61,032 bases of DNA from SKLM01 sp964542755 (lineage in GTDB: Bacteria > Chloroflexota > Anaerolineae > B4-G1). Position numbers and translations under genes: made by a program. Position 1 is the stretch's first letter. Every line of letters starts with the position of its first letter. The notes under the pieces were generated by a model. It was not told the origin of the DNA, made no database searches, and was given only the letters and a program-made list of their open reading frames with translations. This document shows, piece after piece, positions 31,778 to 43,100 of this stretch. The stretch spans positions 1 through 61,032 of the forward strand of contig CAZIWL010000012.1 of assembly GCA_964542755.1 (NCBI GenBank), given 5' to 3'.

Positions 31778-33400
31778 CTACCCTGTGGGCGATGCCGCCG
31801 GGTCGACCGCAGACTCCCAGGACTCTGGAAGCTGCGGGGTGACATCCACAGCGATACGAATGGGGACCAGGGGCACGCGGTCAAGCACGTTCAGCCAATC
31901 CGGCCACGTCGGCCACGTCTCCAACCTCGGAGGCCGGCCCAGGGGCAGATACCGCAGAAGCGCATCCCGTGCGTCCGGCACACGCTTCCCACGCACCACA
32001 CTGATCACGTGCTGCTCGCTGATCCCCGCCGCGGCATAGCCCTGCCCAGTCACGTGGAACGTGAACCATCCGGGGCTTTCCTCATCCGCAATCTCGCTAA
32101 CGTCGAAGCGGGAATCAACGAGCCGGTTGCCCGCCGGGAGCCGATCCATCAACACACTCTTGGCAATAACCCGTGCTTGGTCGGCGCTCACGGCCTGCCC
32201 GCTGACCAGCAGCCGCATGGTCAGCCCCACCTTCTCCGCCTCCTCCCCGATGAAGTGGGAATACGTCTTCTTGGGCACCGATTCCACTCGCAGCGAGGGA
32301 TAGGGCAGGAACTCATCGGGCTCCAGCAGCCCGTGGAGCTCACCATAGGCCTGATCGAGGAGCTGTTGCGTCAGCTGTTCGCGAACGCGATCGTAGTCCG
32401 CCTGCACCACGACGGGCACCTCCTTGGCCTCAGCCCCCGTCGTCGGCGCCGGATTGATGACCCTGACAGCGGAGCCGACCACGCCCTCCACGCGATTGAT
32501 CTGGTAGGCGCCAACATTGCCCGTCCGTTCGTCCAGCGCCTCAATCGGCGCCCTGGCCTGCCCGTCCGCCGGGACGACCACATCGGCCGTCGTCTGGAAT
32601 CGAATCGGATAGCTCGTCGAAGAGGTGCGCACCATCGTCCCTGAGGGCACCAGATAGTCCTGCGCGAGGCGGCTCGTGAACAGCACCTCGCCCGCGGCCC
32701 GTCCGGAGGCTACCTCAGCCGTCTCCCTCGTCGCCACCTCCGCCCGGCCCTCCACCTCGAGGCCGACACGGCGCGATGGGATCATGGCACTCACGCCCTC
32801 AACCGCATAGACCGGCGTTTCAATCCCTGGATCCACGGCGATGGGTACATCGACCGTCACAACCTGCCCGGCGGGGACCACACGAATTTCGGCGGAGGGG
32901 ATGATCACGTAGGCAGCAGCTGCCAGCACGATGATGGCGATGAGGAAGGACAGAATCCGAACGCCCGTGGTGACCCACCCAAGCCACTCGGGCATCGTCC
33001 CGTCCTGTCGGCGCAGATCTGGCTCCTCCTCCCACCAATAGGTGGGCGGCGGCTCCAGTCTCTCCCCGGCCTGACCATTCCAACGTGCCTTTTCGGCGGC
33101 CGCATCGACGGATGCAAAGGCGGGCACACCACAGCCGCTGGCCAGCTGTCGGCGCTCGGGATCCTCCGAAATCACGGCCACCTCGAGCCCTCGCCGCTGC
33201 ACCTCCCGGCGCAGGAGGTCAAAGTCGAGCTGCCGCGAGAGGAAACGGAGGTCCCAGGGGAGCCGCAGGGCCACACGACCGTTTTCGACCTGGTCCAGAC
33301 GATAGCGCAGCGATGCCATATCGTCGTGCACACCCAACTTGAGGACCGTGGGCCCCTGGGCCTCGGCCAAACGATGCCTCTTCACGCGTCGATCGAGCAT
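31778..33400 (-). CDS. Baseplate J/gp47-like membrane protein of unknown function
   Basis: A 540-residue protein of a type I associate with Chloroflexota genomes, where it is often labelled baseplate J/gp47 family. The cytoplasmic N-terminal domain (about residues 20-110) has RLPWDLRFLSRQLDFDLLRR and EVAVISEDPERRQLASGCG. One membrane helix lies at about 148-170 (FLIAIIVLAAAAYVIIP). The large extracytoplasmic part is beta-rich and includes RTGNVGAYQINRVEGVVGSA near residue 300, which resembles baseplate J proteins. There are no other tail or baseplate genes in the window, so this is not a phage or contractile-injection locus. It is flanked by alaS and ruvX, suggesting a cell-envelope housekeeping role. 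Function unknown. Confidence 0.8.
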   Translation of the reverse strand: MLDRRVKRHRLAEAQGPTVLKLGVHDDMASLRYRLDQVENGRVALRLPWDLRFLSRQLDFDLLRREVQRRGLEVAVISEDPERRQLASGCGVPAFASVDAAAEKARWNGQAGERLEPPPTYWWEEEPDLRRQDGTMPEWLGWVTTGVRILSFLIAIIVLAAAAYVIIPSAEIRVVPAGQVVTVDVPIAVDPGIETPVYAVEGVSAMIPSRRVGLEVEGRAEVATRETAEVASGRAAGEVLFTSRLAQDYLVPSGTMVRTSSTSYPIRFQTTADVVVPADGQARAPIEALDERTGNVGAYQINRVEGVVGSAVRVINPAPTTGAEAKEVPVVVQADYDRVREQLTQQLLDQAYGELHGLLEPDEFLPYPSLRVESVPKKTYSHFIGEEAEKVGLTMRLLVSGQAVSADQARVIAKSVLMDRLPAGNRLVDSRFDVSEIADEESPGWFTFHVTGQGYAAAGISEQHVISVVRGKRVPDARDALLRYLPLGRPPRLETWPTWPDWLNVLDRVPLVPIRIAVDVTPQLPESWESAVDPAASPTG

Positions 33401-33438
33401 AGCTCAGGCACCTATCCGCGTGGCAAACACGGAGGAGT

Positions 33439-36192
33439 TCACGAACCCTCCAGCTGCTCCTGGAGGATACGCGCTGCCTTGGAGAGGGCCTCATCAAGAC
33501 CATCGGCATTGCTGCCTCCGGCCTGTGCCATGGTCGGTCGCCCCCCACCTCCGCCGCCGATCATCCTTCCCAGCGCACGCACGATCCCGACGGCATCAGC
33601 CCCTCTCTCTACGACATCCGGCGTCACCGACGCCACCAGGGCGGGCCGACCGTCCATCACCGTGCCCAGAACAAAGACCCCCGACTCCAGCCGATCCCGG
33701 AACCAGTCTGTCATCTCCCGCAGGGCATCGACGTTGGGTGCCTCTACGCGGGCCGCCACAACGGCCACGCCGTCGACCGGTTCCACATCGCCCAGCAGGT
33801 CCTCGAAAGCCTCCCGGGCCAGCCGCTGCTCGAGCTGGTGGATCTCCTTCTCTGCGCCATCCAACTCCTCCTGCAGATGCTCAACACGCTGCGCCAGGTC
33901 ACTGGGCGGCACCCCAAGTTGACCAGCCACGCGGCGGATGAGATCCAGCCTTTCCTCCACATAGTCGATGGCACCGCGACCCGTCACCGCCTCGATCCGC
34001 CGAATCCCTGCCCCTACGCTCTCCTGGGAGATGACGTGGAAACTGCCGATGGTACCGGTCTCCTCCACATGGGTTCCGCCGCAAAGCTCGCGGCTGAAAG
34101 GCCTGTCTCCCGGCCCGACCCGTAGGACGCGCACCGACTCTCCATACTTCTCCCCGAAGAGGGCAATTACGCCCTGCTGAACCGCCTGCCGGTAGGGCTG
34201 CTCCGAGCTGGCAACCTCGTAGTTGGCGAGGATCGCCTCATTCACCTCGTGCGTGACGCGGTCCAGCTCTTCGCGGGTCAGCATGTCGGGATGGGTGAAG
34301 TCGAAGCGGAGACGAAGGGGGGCCACCAGTGACCCGGCCTGCTGGACGTGGTCGCCCAGTACGTGCCGGAGTGCCCTCTGGAGCAGATGAGTGGCCGTGT
34401 GATTCCGCGCGATGTCCATCCGCCGGCCTCGATGGACAGAGGCTCGGGCCCGGTCCCCCACCGCGGGGGTCCCCTTCTCCACTTCGCCGACGTGGAGCAA
34501 GAGCCCCGCGACCGGCTCGCGAACGTCCTTGACCCGTACCTGCCAATCGGGTTCCTCGCCTGATTTCGGGACGGCGGTGATGACGCCCGTATCGGAGACC
34601 TGTCCACCGGACTCCACATAAAAACACGTGTCCGGGATCACCAACTCGACCTCGTCGCCGGGCCCCAACTCCCGGATCTGATGACCCTTCTGAAGCACCG
34701 CAGCGATCTGGGTCTCGACGCTCAGCGCTCTGTAGGGGTCCTGCTCAACCCCGTGATCGCCCAGCACACCCCGCTCTTGGAGGTCGAGGAGCACCCCCTG
34801 ATACCGGGCGAGCGCCTCCTCATCGTCCATCTCAAAGGCACCGGCTGCCCGGGCGCGCCTGCGCTGCTCCTCCAGCGCCTCCCTATACCCCGCCTCGTCA
34901 ATGGAGAAATCGTACTCCTCAGCGACGTCGCGAGTGATCTCGACCGGGAGCCCAAACGTGTCGTAGAGCTGGAACACCTGATCGCCAGGCAATTCCCTCT
35001 TACCCGCCTCCTCAACCTCCGCCATCAGCGCATCTAACCGCTCCAGGCCCACGTCGAGGGTACGCAGGAAGCGATCCTCCTCCGCTTTGATCGTTTTGAG
35101 GATGAAAGAACGGCGGTTCACCAGCTCCGGGAAATGGTGGCCCATCATCTCAATGACGGTCTCGGCTACCTCGGTCATGAAGGGATCGCTCAAGCCCAAT
35201 TCGCGCCCGAAGCGGACCGCACGGCGCAGGATCATCCGACAGACGTAGCCACGCCCCTCGCTGCCCGGCAGGACGCCATCCCCGATGAGGAACGTGACCG
35301 CCCGGGCGTGGTCGGCGATGACGCGGTAGGCCACCATGTGCTCTTCAACCTGGTCATCGTCGTGGCCCACCATCCCCTGCACCCGCCGGATGAGGGGCAT
35401 GAAGAGGTCCGTCTTGTAGTTAGAATCGACGCCCTGAAGAATCGCCAGAAGCCGCTCGAATCCTGCGCCTGTGTCGATGTGCTTGTCCGGCAGGGGCTCC
35501 AGGTCGCCGTCCTCGTGCTGGTTGTACTGGATGAAGACCAGGTTCCAGATCTCGGTGAATCGACCGCAGTCACCGTTGACGCGGCACTCGTGGCCCGGAT
35601 CATCCTGGCACACGCAGGCACTCGGCCCGCGGTCGTAGTGGATCTCGCTGCAGGGTCCGCACGGACCGGTGTCCGCCATCTGCCAGAAGTTGAACTTCCG
35701 TCCGGCGTACAGAACTTGCTCGGGCGGAATCTCCGTCTCCGAGAGCCAGAAGCCTTTCGCGTCCTCGTCCGTCTCCAGCTCGGCCTGCTCGTCCTTGAAG
35801 ACCGTGGCCCAGATGCGGTCCTTCTCCAGGCCCCATTCTTCAGTCAGGAGCTCCCAGGCCCAGCGAATCGCCTCCTGCTTGTAGTAGTCCCCGAAGGACC
35901 AGTTGCCCAGCATCTCGAAGAAGGTGTGATGGGTGGTGTCCCGGCCCACGTCATCCAGGTCGTTGTGCTTGCCGGAGACGCGCATCACCTTCTGCGTGTC
36001 CACCGCCCGGGTGTATGGGCGCGTCCCTACGCCGAGGAAGACGTCCTTGAACTGGTTCATTCCCGCGTTGGTGAAGAGCAGCGTGGGATCCCTGGTGGGT
36101 ACCAGGCTGGCACTGGGGACAATCGTGTGCCCCCGCTCAGCGAAGAAATCAAGGAAACTCTGGCGCACCTCGGCGCCGGTCATGGGCTTCAT
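33439..36192 (-). CDS. alaS: Alanine--tRNA ligase
   Basis: Charges tRNA-Ala; about 917 residues. The aminoacylation domain has MTGAEVRQSFLDFFAERGH at the start and motif 2/3 elements such as TLLFTNAGMNQFKDVFLG. A Cys-rich insert (CGPCSEIHYDRGPSACVCQD) is present. The editing domain has NHTATHLLQRALRH and ELCGGTHVEETG, whose His and Cys residues bind zinc. The C-terminal oligomerisation domain ends in a Gly-rich segment (MIGGGGGGRPTMAQAGG). I start at 36192; ATGs at 36201 and 36183 are possible. The open frame extends to 36282, but the promoter at 36254-36282 excludes that. Confidence 0.97.
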   Translation of the reverse strand: MKPMTGAEVRQSFLDFFAERGHTIVPSASLVPTRDPTLLFTNAGMNQFKDVFLGVGTRPYTRAVDTQKVMRVSGKHNDLDDVGRDTTHHTFFEMLGNWSFGDYYKQEAIRWAWELLTEEWGLEKDRIWATVFKDEQAELETDEDAKGFWLSETEIPPEQVLYAGRKFNFWQMADTGPCGPCSEIHYDRGPSACVCQDDPGHECRVNGDCGRFTEIWNLVFIQYNQHEDGDLEPLPDKHIDTGAGFERLLAILQGVDSNYKTDLFMPLIRRVQGMVGHDDDQVEEHMVAYRVIADHARAVTFLIGDGVLPGSEGRGYVCRMILRRAVRFGRELGLSDPFMTEVAETVIEMMGHHFPELVNRRSFILKTIKAEEDRFLRTLDVGLERLDALMAEVEEAGKRELPGDQVFQLYDTFGLPVEITRDVAEEYDFSIDEAGYREALEEQRRRARAAGAFEMDDEEALARYQGVLLDLQERGVLGDHGVEQDPYRALSVETQIAAVLQKGHQIRELGPGDEVELVIPDTCFYVESGGQVSDTGVITAVPKSGEEPDWQVRVKDVREPVAGLLLHVGEVEKGTPAVGDRARASVHRGRRMDIARNHTATHLLQRALRHVLGDHVQQAGSLVAPLRLRFDFTHPDMLTREELDRVTHEVNEAILANYEVASSEQPYRQAVQQGVIALFGEKYGESVRVLRVGPGDRPFSRELCGGTHVEETGTIGSFHVISQESVGAGIRRIEAVTGRGAIDYVEERLDLIRRVAGQLGVPPSDLAQRVEHLQEELDGAEKEIHQLEQRLAREAFEDLLGDVEPVDGVAVVAARVEAPNVDALREMTDWFRDRLESGVFVLGTVMDGRPALVASVTPDVVERGADAVGIVRALGRMIGGGGGGRPTMAQAGGSNADGLDEALSKAARILQEQLEGS

Positions 36193-36253
36193 CGGCGTCA
36201 TCAACTCCCGTGTGGCGTTAGTCTGCTCTGCGGCGGATTGAGTGCAACCGGCT

Positions 36254-36282
36254 ATTCTAGCTTGAAGGGGTGCTTTCGTCAA
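36254..36282 (-). promoter_or_regulatory. Promoter of the alaS operon
   Basis: On the minus strand TTGACG (36282-36277) and TAGAAT (36259-36254) are spaced by 17 bases. Transcription would start near 36247, leaving a leader of about 55 bases. It could drive alaS, the baseplate-J-like gene, ruvX and possibly mltG onward. Confidence 0.75.
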
Positions 36283-36429
36283 ACAGCGGAACTTCGCGGG
36301 CTAGCGGCGAGAGACAGTGGGCACGGAGAAGACGCGGAGACCACGGAGACGACCTCACAGTCGAGGGGACGCGCGGAAGCGCGATAGACAGAAGGATCCT
36401 ATGGACAGCAGCTTCTCGATCCGCTCGCT

Positions 36430-37071
36430 CTATCCGGACGAGGAAGAGCTCCCGCGGCTAATGATCAGCGCCACTAGACAGACAGCTCCTGCCCCACCGA
36501 TGAAGCCCAGCAGCACCAGAGTATTCAAACACCGTGCGGGGATTCCGAGGCGCCAGCCGGCAACCGTCTGTCCCCCCACGATGGGTGTCTTCGAAGGCCC
36601 CCGCAGGTTGACCTGCCAGAGGTCGCCCATAGACGTCCAGGCAACTGTAGTCGAGGGGGGGACCGGTGTGCCGTTCAGACTGACAGGTGTGACACCAGCA
36701 GGCAAGCCGTTGATGGTGAAGGTCAGTCCACTCTTCGCGGAGTTCGCGTCGGTCTGGGACAGTGACATGGCCCGCTCAGGCAGGAGTTCGGTGGCCTCAC
36801 CGTAACATGGGACCAGGCCGTACCAACCCTCGACGGTGACCACTATCTCGCCGCACTTCGCGCCATCCGGCCGAAAGACGGCCACGGTCGCTCCGACGGG
36901 CAGGGGTTCCCCGTTCCAGGTGTTCTCCGTGCCGTACAGGTTGATCCACTCCGTGGTGGGCGTGACGCCGTCGGCTTGAGCCCCTGCCAGGGCGAACAGC
37001 CAAATCCAGCCGACAAGCCAAACCAGTCCGCCCGCTGACCTCATCCCACTCCGCCTTCTCTTGCGTCTCAC
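36430..37071 (-). CDS. Small secreted, C-terminally membrane-anchored protein sharing a domain with the giant protein
   Basis: A 213-residue protein starting at GTG with AGGAGG six bases upstream. A basic N-terminus and a hydrophobic stretch (LVWLVGWIWLFALAGAQA) form a signal peptide. The first mature domain (about residues 33-90) has TEWINLYGTENTWNGEPLP, an internal KCGEIVV and GLVPCYGE. This matches point for point the segment TWVNFHG...LPMG...LCGT...GLLPCYGD near the C-terminus of the giant protein upstream. A linker domain follows, then a C-terminal helix (LVLLGFIGGAGAVCLVALII) and a Ser-rich end, giving a tail-anchor-like topology. It starts 61 bases after the giant gene stop, so they are probably one operon. 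Function unknown. Confidence 0.82.
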   Translation of the reverse strand: MRRKRRRSGMRSAGGLVWLVGWIWLFALAGAQADGVTPTTEWINLYGTENTWNGEPLPVGATVAVFRPDGAKCGEIVVTVEGWYGLVPCYGEATELLPERAMSLSQTDANSAKSGLTFTINGLPAGVTPVSLNGTPVPPSTTVAWTSMGDLWQVNLRGPSKTPIVGGQTVAGWRLGIPARCLNTLVLLGFIGGAGAVCLVALIISRGSSSSSG

Positions 37072-37132
37072 ACGCCACCTCCTAAGATCCGACAGTCGCT
37101 GCCGCACCGACACGCTGAAAGCAGAAAGCGCT

Positions 37133-40100
37133 TCAGTTTGCACCGACGCCTCCCCACTCCGGCGTCGGCGATGGCTCCCGTCCGCCGCCCGGGACAGCCC
37201 TCTCAGTCTCCGTTCCCGGGAGGCCATCTGCCGGCGCCCCGTGTGTCCCAGACACCGGCGCTGTCGGCGGCGTCGGAAGGGGTGACACCACGGGCGTCCT
37301 CGTGGAAGACGGACGCCTTGCACTTCCTGGATCGGCCGTAGAGGGAGTGGGCAGCGGAACCCTCAGACCATCAACGGACGATCCCTGCTCCAGATCCTCG
37401 GGGACGGGCTGCGATCGCATCTCCTCCCCGATCCTCTCTCCTGCCGCCCGCCGCATCACCAATGGCAGGTAGAGCTGGAAGAGAGTCGTCTCGCTGGTGC
37501 CCAGTGGGACGGCGCGGAGGCCCCCGTGATCGGTCCACATCCCGCGTCCCACGGTCTCTCCGGCGACGACCAACCGGATGATGTCGCCCGCCTCAGCCCC
37601 ATCATCCACGTCTGTGGTCGAATCGTCCCCGTAGCACGGGAGCAAGCCGTACTGACCCTCCACGGACATCCTCGTCGTGCCGCAGAGGACGCCATCCGGG
37701 TCGATGGCCTCCACGACCGTCCCCATGGGCAGCGGGGTGCCGTCGCTGCCCTTTGCAGTGCCGTGGAAGTTGACCCAGGTATGGGTCGGAACCACGAGCT
37801 GAGATCCCACCCCGCCGTCCTTGCCGACCACGCCCGCAGTCGTCTCATCCTGCAAGGCAAGAGCGTCTTCCAGCCCAACCGTGCTCGTGTAGCTATGCGT
37901 CACCGAGTAGACCAGCGTGGCCGGTTCCTGCATCCTGATCCAGTAGCCGTACCCCGGCTTCATCACCGTGAGGGTGTTGTAGCTGGCGTCCAGGCCAGGA
38001 TAGAACGAGCGGGCTCCACCATCGAACCCCAGCACGGCCGTGTAGAGTCCATCGATGGTCGCCAGGGCCCGGGTCACCGGCAGCGATCCATGGGGCAGAT
38101 AGCTGACCAGGTTCCAGCCCGCGTCCAAGGGCAGCGGGTAGTCCTCGGGCAACTGATCGCCGATCAGCGTCAGGGCCACCAGGGGGTCATCGTCGGGCTC
38201 ATCCTGCAGCACCTGGCGCGCTCCCAACGCCTCGCCGCCGGCGACCTTGATCCAGTAGCCGTGCTCGCCATCGATCGTCTTCAGCGTGTTCAACAAGGCC
38301 GGGAGGCTTGGATAGTACGAGAGAGCCCCACCATCGAAGCCCAGGATCACAGTGTACGACCCCACGATCGAGCGCTGGACCGTCTCGATCTCGCCCTTGA
38401 ACGGGATAGTCGAGCCGGACACCAGATTCCAGGATGGATAGAGCCCGACGTCCAGCACGAACAGACCACGAGTCACGGGAGATGGCGCCTCACAGAGTGC
38501 CAGTGCAGCGCCCTCCTCCTCCGGATCGTTCGCCACGACCATGATCTCGTGCGGACCTGCCTGATCCGGGACCCACGCCAGAATCACAAGCACCGATCCC
38601 CCACCTGGGATCGGGTCGGGGAGGACGACCGTGCCGATTCGAGCACCGTAGTCGTAGAAGGCCACGGCCATCCCGGTCGGTGCCGGCTCGAGCCCTGTGT
38701 TGCTGATTACTGTCGTCAGAAGAATGGCACCCTCGGGCGAGCTGATCGGCTCAGCCGACACCAGCCCCATCTCGAGCACCGCGGGGATGCAAGCAATCTC
38801 CAACGAGAAGGGCCCGGCGGAGCTCTCGTTCCCGACCGCATCGACGGCCACCACGCGCAGACTGTACAACCCCGTCTCCGCGGCGGAAGGCGCATACCAC
38901 CAGCTGCTCCCGTCCCTGGCGGCAGCCTTGCTCGTCACGGTGCCATCCGGGTACCGCACCTCGATCCGTACCTCGACGCTCGGACCCCCATCCGCCACCG
39001 TCCCCCTCAGCACCGTCCCGAGCTCGCTCCGGAGGATCGTGGACACCTGCTGCGTCACGGTGATCGTGGGCGGCACGCTATCCATCCAGAAGCTCACCGT
39101 CGCCGGCTTCGGTGTCTCATTCCCAACGATGTCCCGCGCATAGACGCCGACCGTCGTCGAGACGAAGTCGCTGCCCGCTATGGCAGGCAGGCGGAAGGAC
39201 CAGCGGCCGGCACGCGCGCCCCTGTTCCGCGGCACCAACGTCAGGGTGCTGTGCAGATAAGCCCCATTGTTCGCTGCCGTGTTCTCATCACAGATGGACA
39301 GCATCCACGTGCCCGATGCGTCCTCGCCCTGGAAGCGTTGGGTGGGATCCAGTGGGCGCGCGTGCCTGTCGTAGGGTTCGTCGGAGGGATCGTCGTCGCC
39401 GGCGCCGTCGTGGAGGCCCCGCGCTGCGGCGTCCTCGAGCAGCACATCGTAGTTCCGATACCCGGATACCCAGCCCTCGCGAGCCCCCAGCAGAGTCACC
39501 CTTGTCCCCTGCGGCGACGTCAGTGTGACCAAGAGCTCGTCCCGGCGCTCGTGCTCCGCCGCGAAGCCCACCAGCACGCGCCCCACGGAGAAGGACTCCG
39601 TGACGGCGAAGGTACGTGTCATCGGGTCGCTGCAGCCGCTCCCGGCGCCGATGGCGATGGGGTCTTCTGGTCCGTCCCGGACGACGGTCGGGGCGGGGAT
39701 CACCGTCGCCTGCAGTAGGGCAGGGTTGCACCCCTCGTCCGTGCAGACGCGGACGCTCGACACCCCACTGTCCTCGCTCACCCCGCCAACCAGGGTCAAC
39801 CCGCCGCTGCCTACCACGCCTCCCGAGAGAGCCAGAGGCCCTGATAGATCGATCGTCAGGGTCGGAGGCCGGGCGTCCACGATGAAGGGCAGCGAGTCAG
39901 CCCACTCGCCCCGGTGACCGGCGCCGTCGGTGGCGTACAGCTTCACCGGGACCTCGGCCCCGTGCCCACCCGACACGGTCCATTGGCAGGCCCAGTGCCC
40001 ATCGTTAGGTGTATCGTCAGCGCAGGGGGTGTCCGCGCCGTCAACCTCGAGGCCGAGCTGCGGCACTCCCGATTCGTCGAAAGCGTAGCCCGAAACCTTG

Positions 40101-43100
40101 CTGATACCCGGGGCCACATAGTACGCTGGGACCTCAATGCCGAAGAACCGCGGCGGGCTGCGGTCCACCCGGTGCTGTGACCACAGCCACTCGAATGGCT
40201 CCCCACTTGCCGGATGCCCCGCGTCATGGATCGCGACCTCCAGGCCCGCCCAGCTACCGCTGCTTGAGCCAGCGTCGGCCTGCGCGTGGATCGTCGTCGA
40301 GACTTCTTCGCCGGGGCCCACATCGCCCAGATCAAGCGGCCCCGACACGCCGGACAACGTCAGCGCGTAGTGCGGCGCCGAGCCGGCCGTCACCCCGATC
40401 GCCGCGTCCGCGCCCCGATTCCGATACGTCAGCGTGAACGTCACGCCATGCGCTGGGGCCAGCGGCGCTTGTCCGCCGTCCAGGCCCCAGAGATAGGGGA
40501 TCATCTCCGCGGGTGTGCTGACAACCAACGTGTCGCGGAGCCAGTAGACGGCATCGTTCAGCAGCGCGTAGCTGCTGCCCTGTGGATCGGCGCTGAGCGC
40601 CACCTGCGGGTCCACGTCCGGGTAAGCGTGGCTGCCCACGCCGGCCTGGCTTCCGTTGGGGCACACCCCAACGGCCAGCCCCGCCCACACGTAGGCATGG
40701 CTGAGCGTCAGATTGTAACCGCCGAGGCTTCCGGCCGCCCCGATCACCTTGTCGCTGCTGACGGCGTTGCCGGGGGGCATCGTGGCCCACAGGCGCAGGG
40801 CGTCCTCATCGCTGGCGAACGCCAGGAGCTTCACAGACCTATTCGCCGGGTCCGCGATGCCGAGCCAGCCGAACGGAAGGTAGAGATGCGTTCGGCCGCC
40901 GGCGGCGCCGAGTGTGAAGCGGAACTGGTCCGCCCCGAGGGCCGCCACCCACTGCCAAGCACTCCCGTCCCAACCCAGCAGCGAAGCTGTCCTCGAGTCC
41001 TCAATCCAGACCAGGTAGTCGGCGTAGAAGCCGCCCGGCAAGGTCACGATGGCGTCATCAAGCGTGACGCTCCCGCCGCTGCCGATGAGATACGGGTTGA
41101 AGGCCGCACCGGTCCCGGCAGTGGCACGGGTATCGAGATAGACGAATAGATCGCCATCTGTCTCCCAGGTCGCCCCAGTCCAGGCCAGTCGGAGGCCCTC
41201 GTCAGCGTGCGTGAGACGATTGGACGTGTTCCACGTCACGTACAGCTTCTGCTCGTCCTTCAACGCAGCGGTATCCTGGGCCCGACGGGCAACGCGCCGA
41301 TCGATCCCGATCAAGCTGCAGCCGCCATCCATCCAATGGCACGGCGTCTGCCCCTCTTGTCCGAGGACGGCGTAGTCCGGCGTCAGCGGGCCGTCGACGA
41401 TGACGGGGCCGCCTTGCTGCCAGTGTTGGTTCCCCAGCGTGTCACGACTGCCCAGCTCCACCTGAACGAGCTGTCCTTCCTTGGCCGTAAACGTGGAGCT
41501 CAGGGGGGCGCTGGCCTCCACGCTTGCCACCCCCTTGCTTGTCACGATGCCGTCACTGCCCGTCCAGACGACCTGATAGCCTGACACCCCGTTACCATCG
41601 TTGGAGGCTGTCCAAGTCAGGACAAGCGTCTTTGAGACAGTCGTCCCATCGGGTAGGACAGGCACGCCGCCCGCCGTAAGGTTCAGGTCCACCCCCTCCG
41701 GCGGCAGAACGTCCACCGTGATACTCTCTTCCTTCACGGTGGAGTGCCCGCCGACGTCCAGGGCCCGCAGCGAGATGTCGTACTCCTGGCCGTCAGGCAG
41801 CGAGCTCTCGTCCAGGATCCACTCCGCCCGCCAAGCGCCAGCGGTGACGGCGGCCTCGACCGCGCCGTCCAGCACGGCGGGCTGCCAGTCACTGCCGACC
41901 ACACGCCATTCGACACCAACCACGCCCGCCGTGTCCGTGAACCGACCGCCGAGCGCCAGACTGGGCTCGTGGTAGTGCGTGCTGGTGAGCACCCGTGGAT
42001 GCAGCTCGATGTCGGGCGCTTCCGTGTCCACTGTGACGGTCACCAACTCGCTCGCCGTGGTACCGTTCCAGTCATTGATCCGGGCCTTCAGCAGATGAAC
42101 GCCATCAGGCCCCGGCGCCCAGCTGAAGGACCAGATGATGTCCGTCGCCTTGCCAAGCTCCCACGTCTTGTAGTGCGCCAGATGGCCATCCACGGTCACG
42201 ACCAGGCTCTTCAGTGACGAGTTGATCGTCGCCGCCTGCCCCCCCACATCCACCGGGTCGTCACTGTCGAGGACCGCCGGCAGGCCGGATACTGACACCC
42301 AGACGGTGCTGTCCGTTGCGAGATCCTCCATGACGGCAGCCAGCGTGAAACCAAGAACGGGGGGCTCAACAAGGTCAGCCTTGGACTGCTCCAGGATCTG
42401 CCCCGAGCCTCCCCGTGTCTCCCCCTCGGGGATCGCCCATCGTCCCTCCTCAAGGGTGCTCTGCCGATTCTCCTCAAGGGCAAGTAAGCTCTCTTCCAGC
42501 GTCCGTGCCCGCGGATCCTCGTCAGGTCGAACCGAGGCCCGTTCCACAAACCGGGCTGCGGCCTCCGATAACGCAAAGCCTGCCCCTGCAGCGCTCTCCA
42601 CGCCCTGTAGAGACATCCGGCTGGTGGCTGCCACCAGGTTATCACCGGTGCTGGTCGTGCAGTTGCCCGCCGTGTCGCACGCACCGGCGCCCAGCGCGAT
42701 CGTGCGCGGGTTGATCACCCGCAGGCCGTTTTCGCCGTCCGCCACATAGCCGAACATGTCCAGGACGGCCACATCGTATGCATTCCCTGGTGTGTCTCCA
42801 ATCGCAACCGACTGCGGATAGCGAGGATCGCTGACGTCAATCATGTGCAGCCCCTCCCCGCCGTCCGCCGCGTAGGCGAACATCTCTCCGGCGCCGCTTT
42901 CCACCACCTCCAGGCCTCGCATCTCGCCCAGCGTGTCGTAGCGAGCTACCGAGCGGGGGTAGGATGCATCCGTCACGTCAACGATGATCAGCCCGGCCAC
43001 GCCGTCGGCCACCAGGGCATACGTCCCGCCGACGTCAGACGGCGGGTCCTTCAGCACCGCGACGCCGTAGGCCGTCCCCGGTGTGTCCCAGTTGCCGACA

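Noticed and set aside
31778..33400. Phage tail or contractile injection system suggested by the baseplate-J-like protein
   Set aside because: No sheath, tube, spike, other baseplate or tail-fibre genes are in the window, and the neighbours are core genes (alaS, ruvX, mltG).
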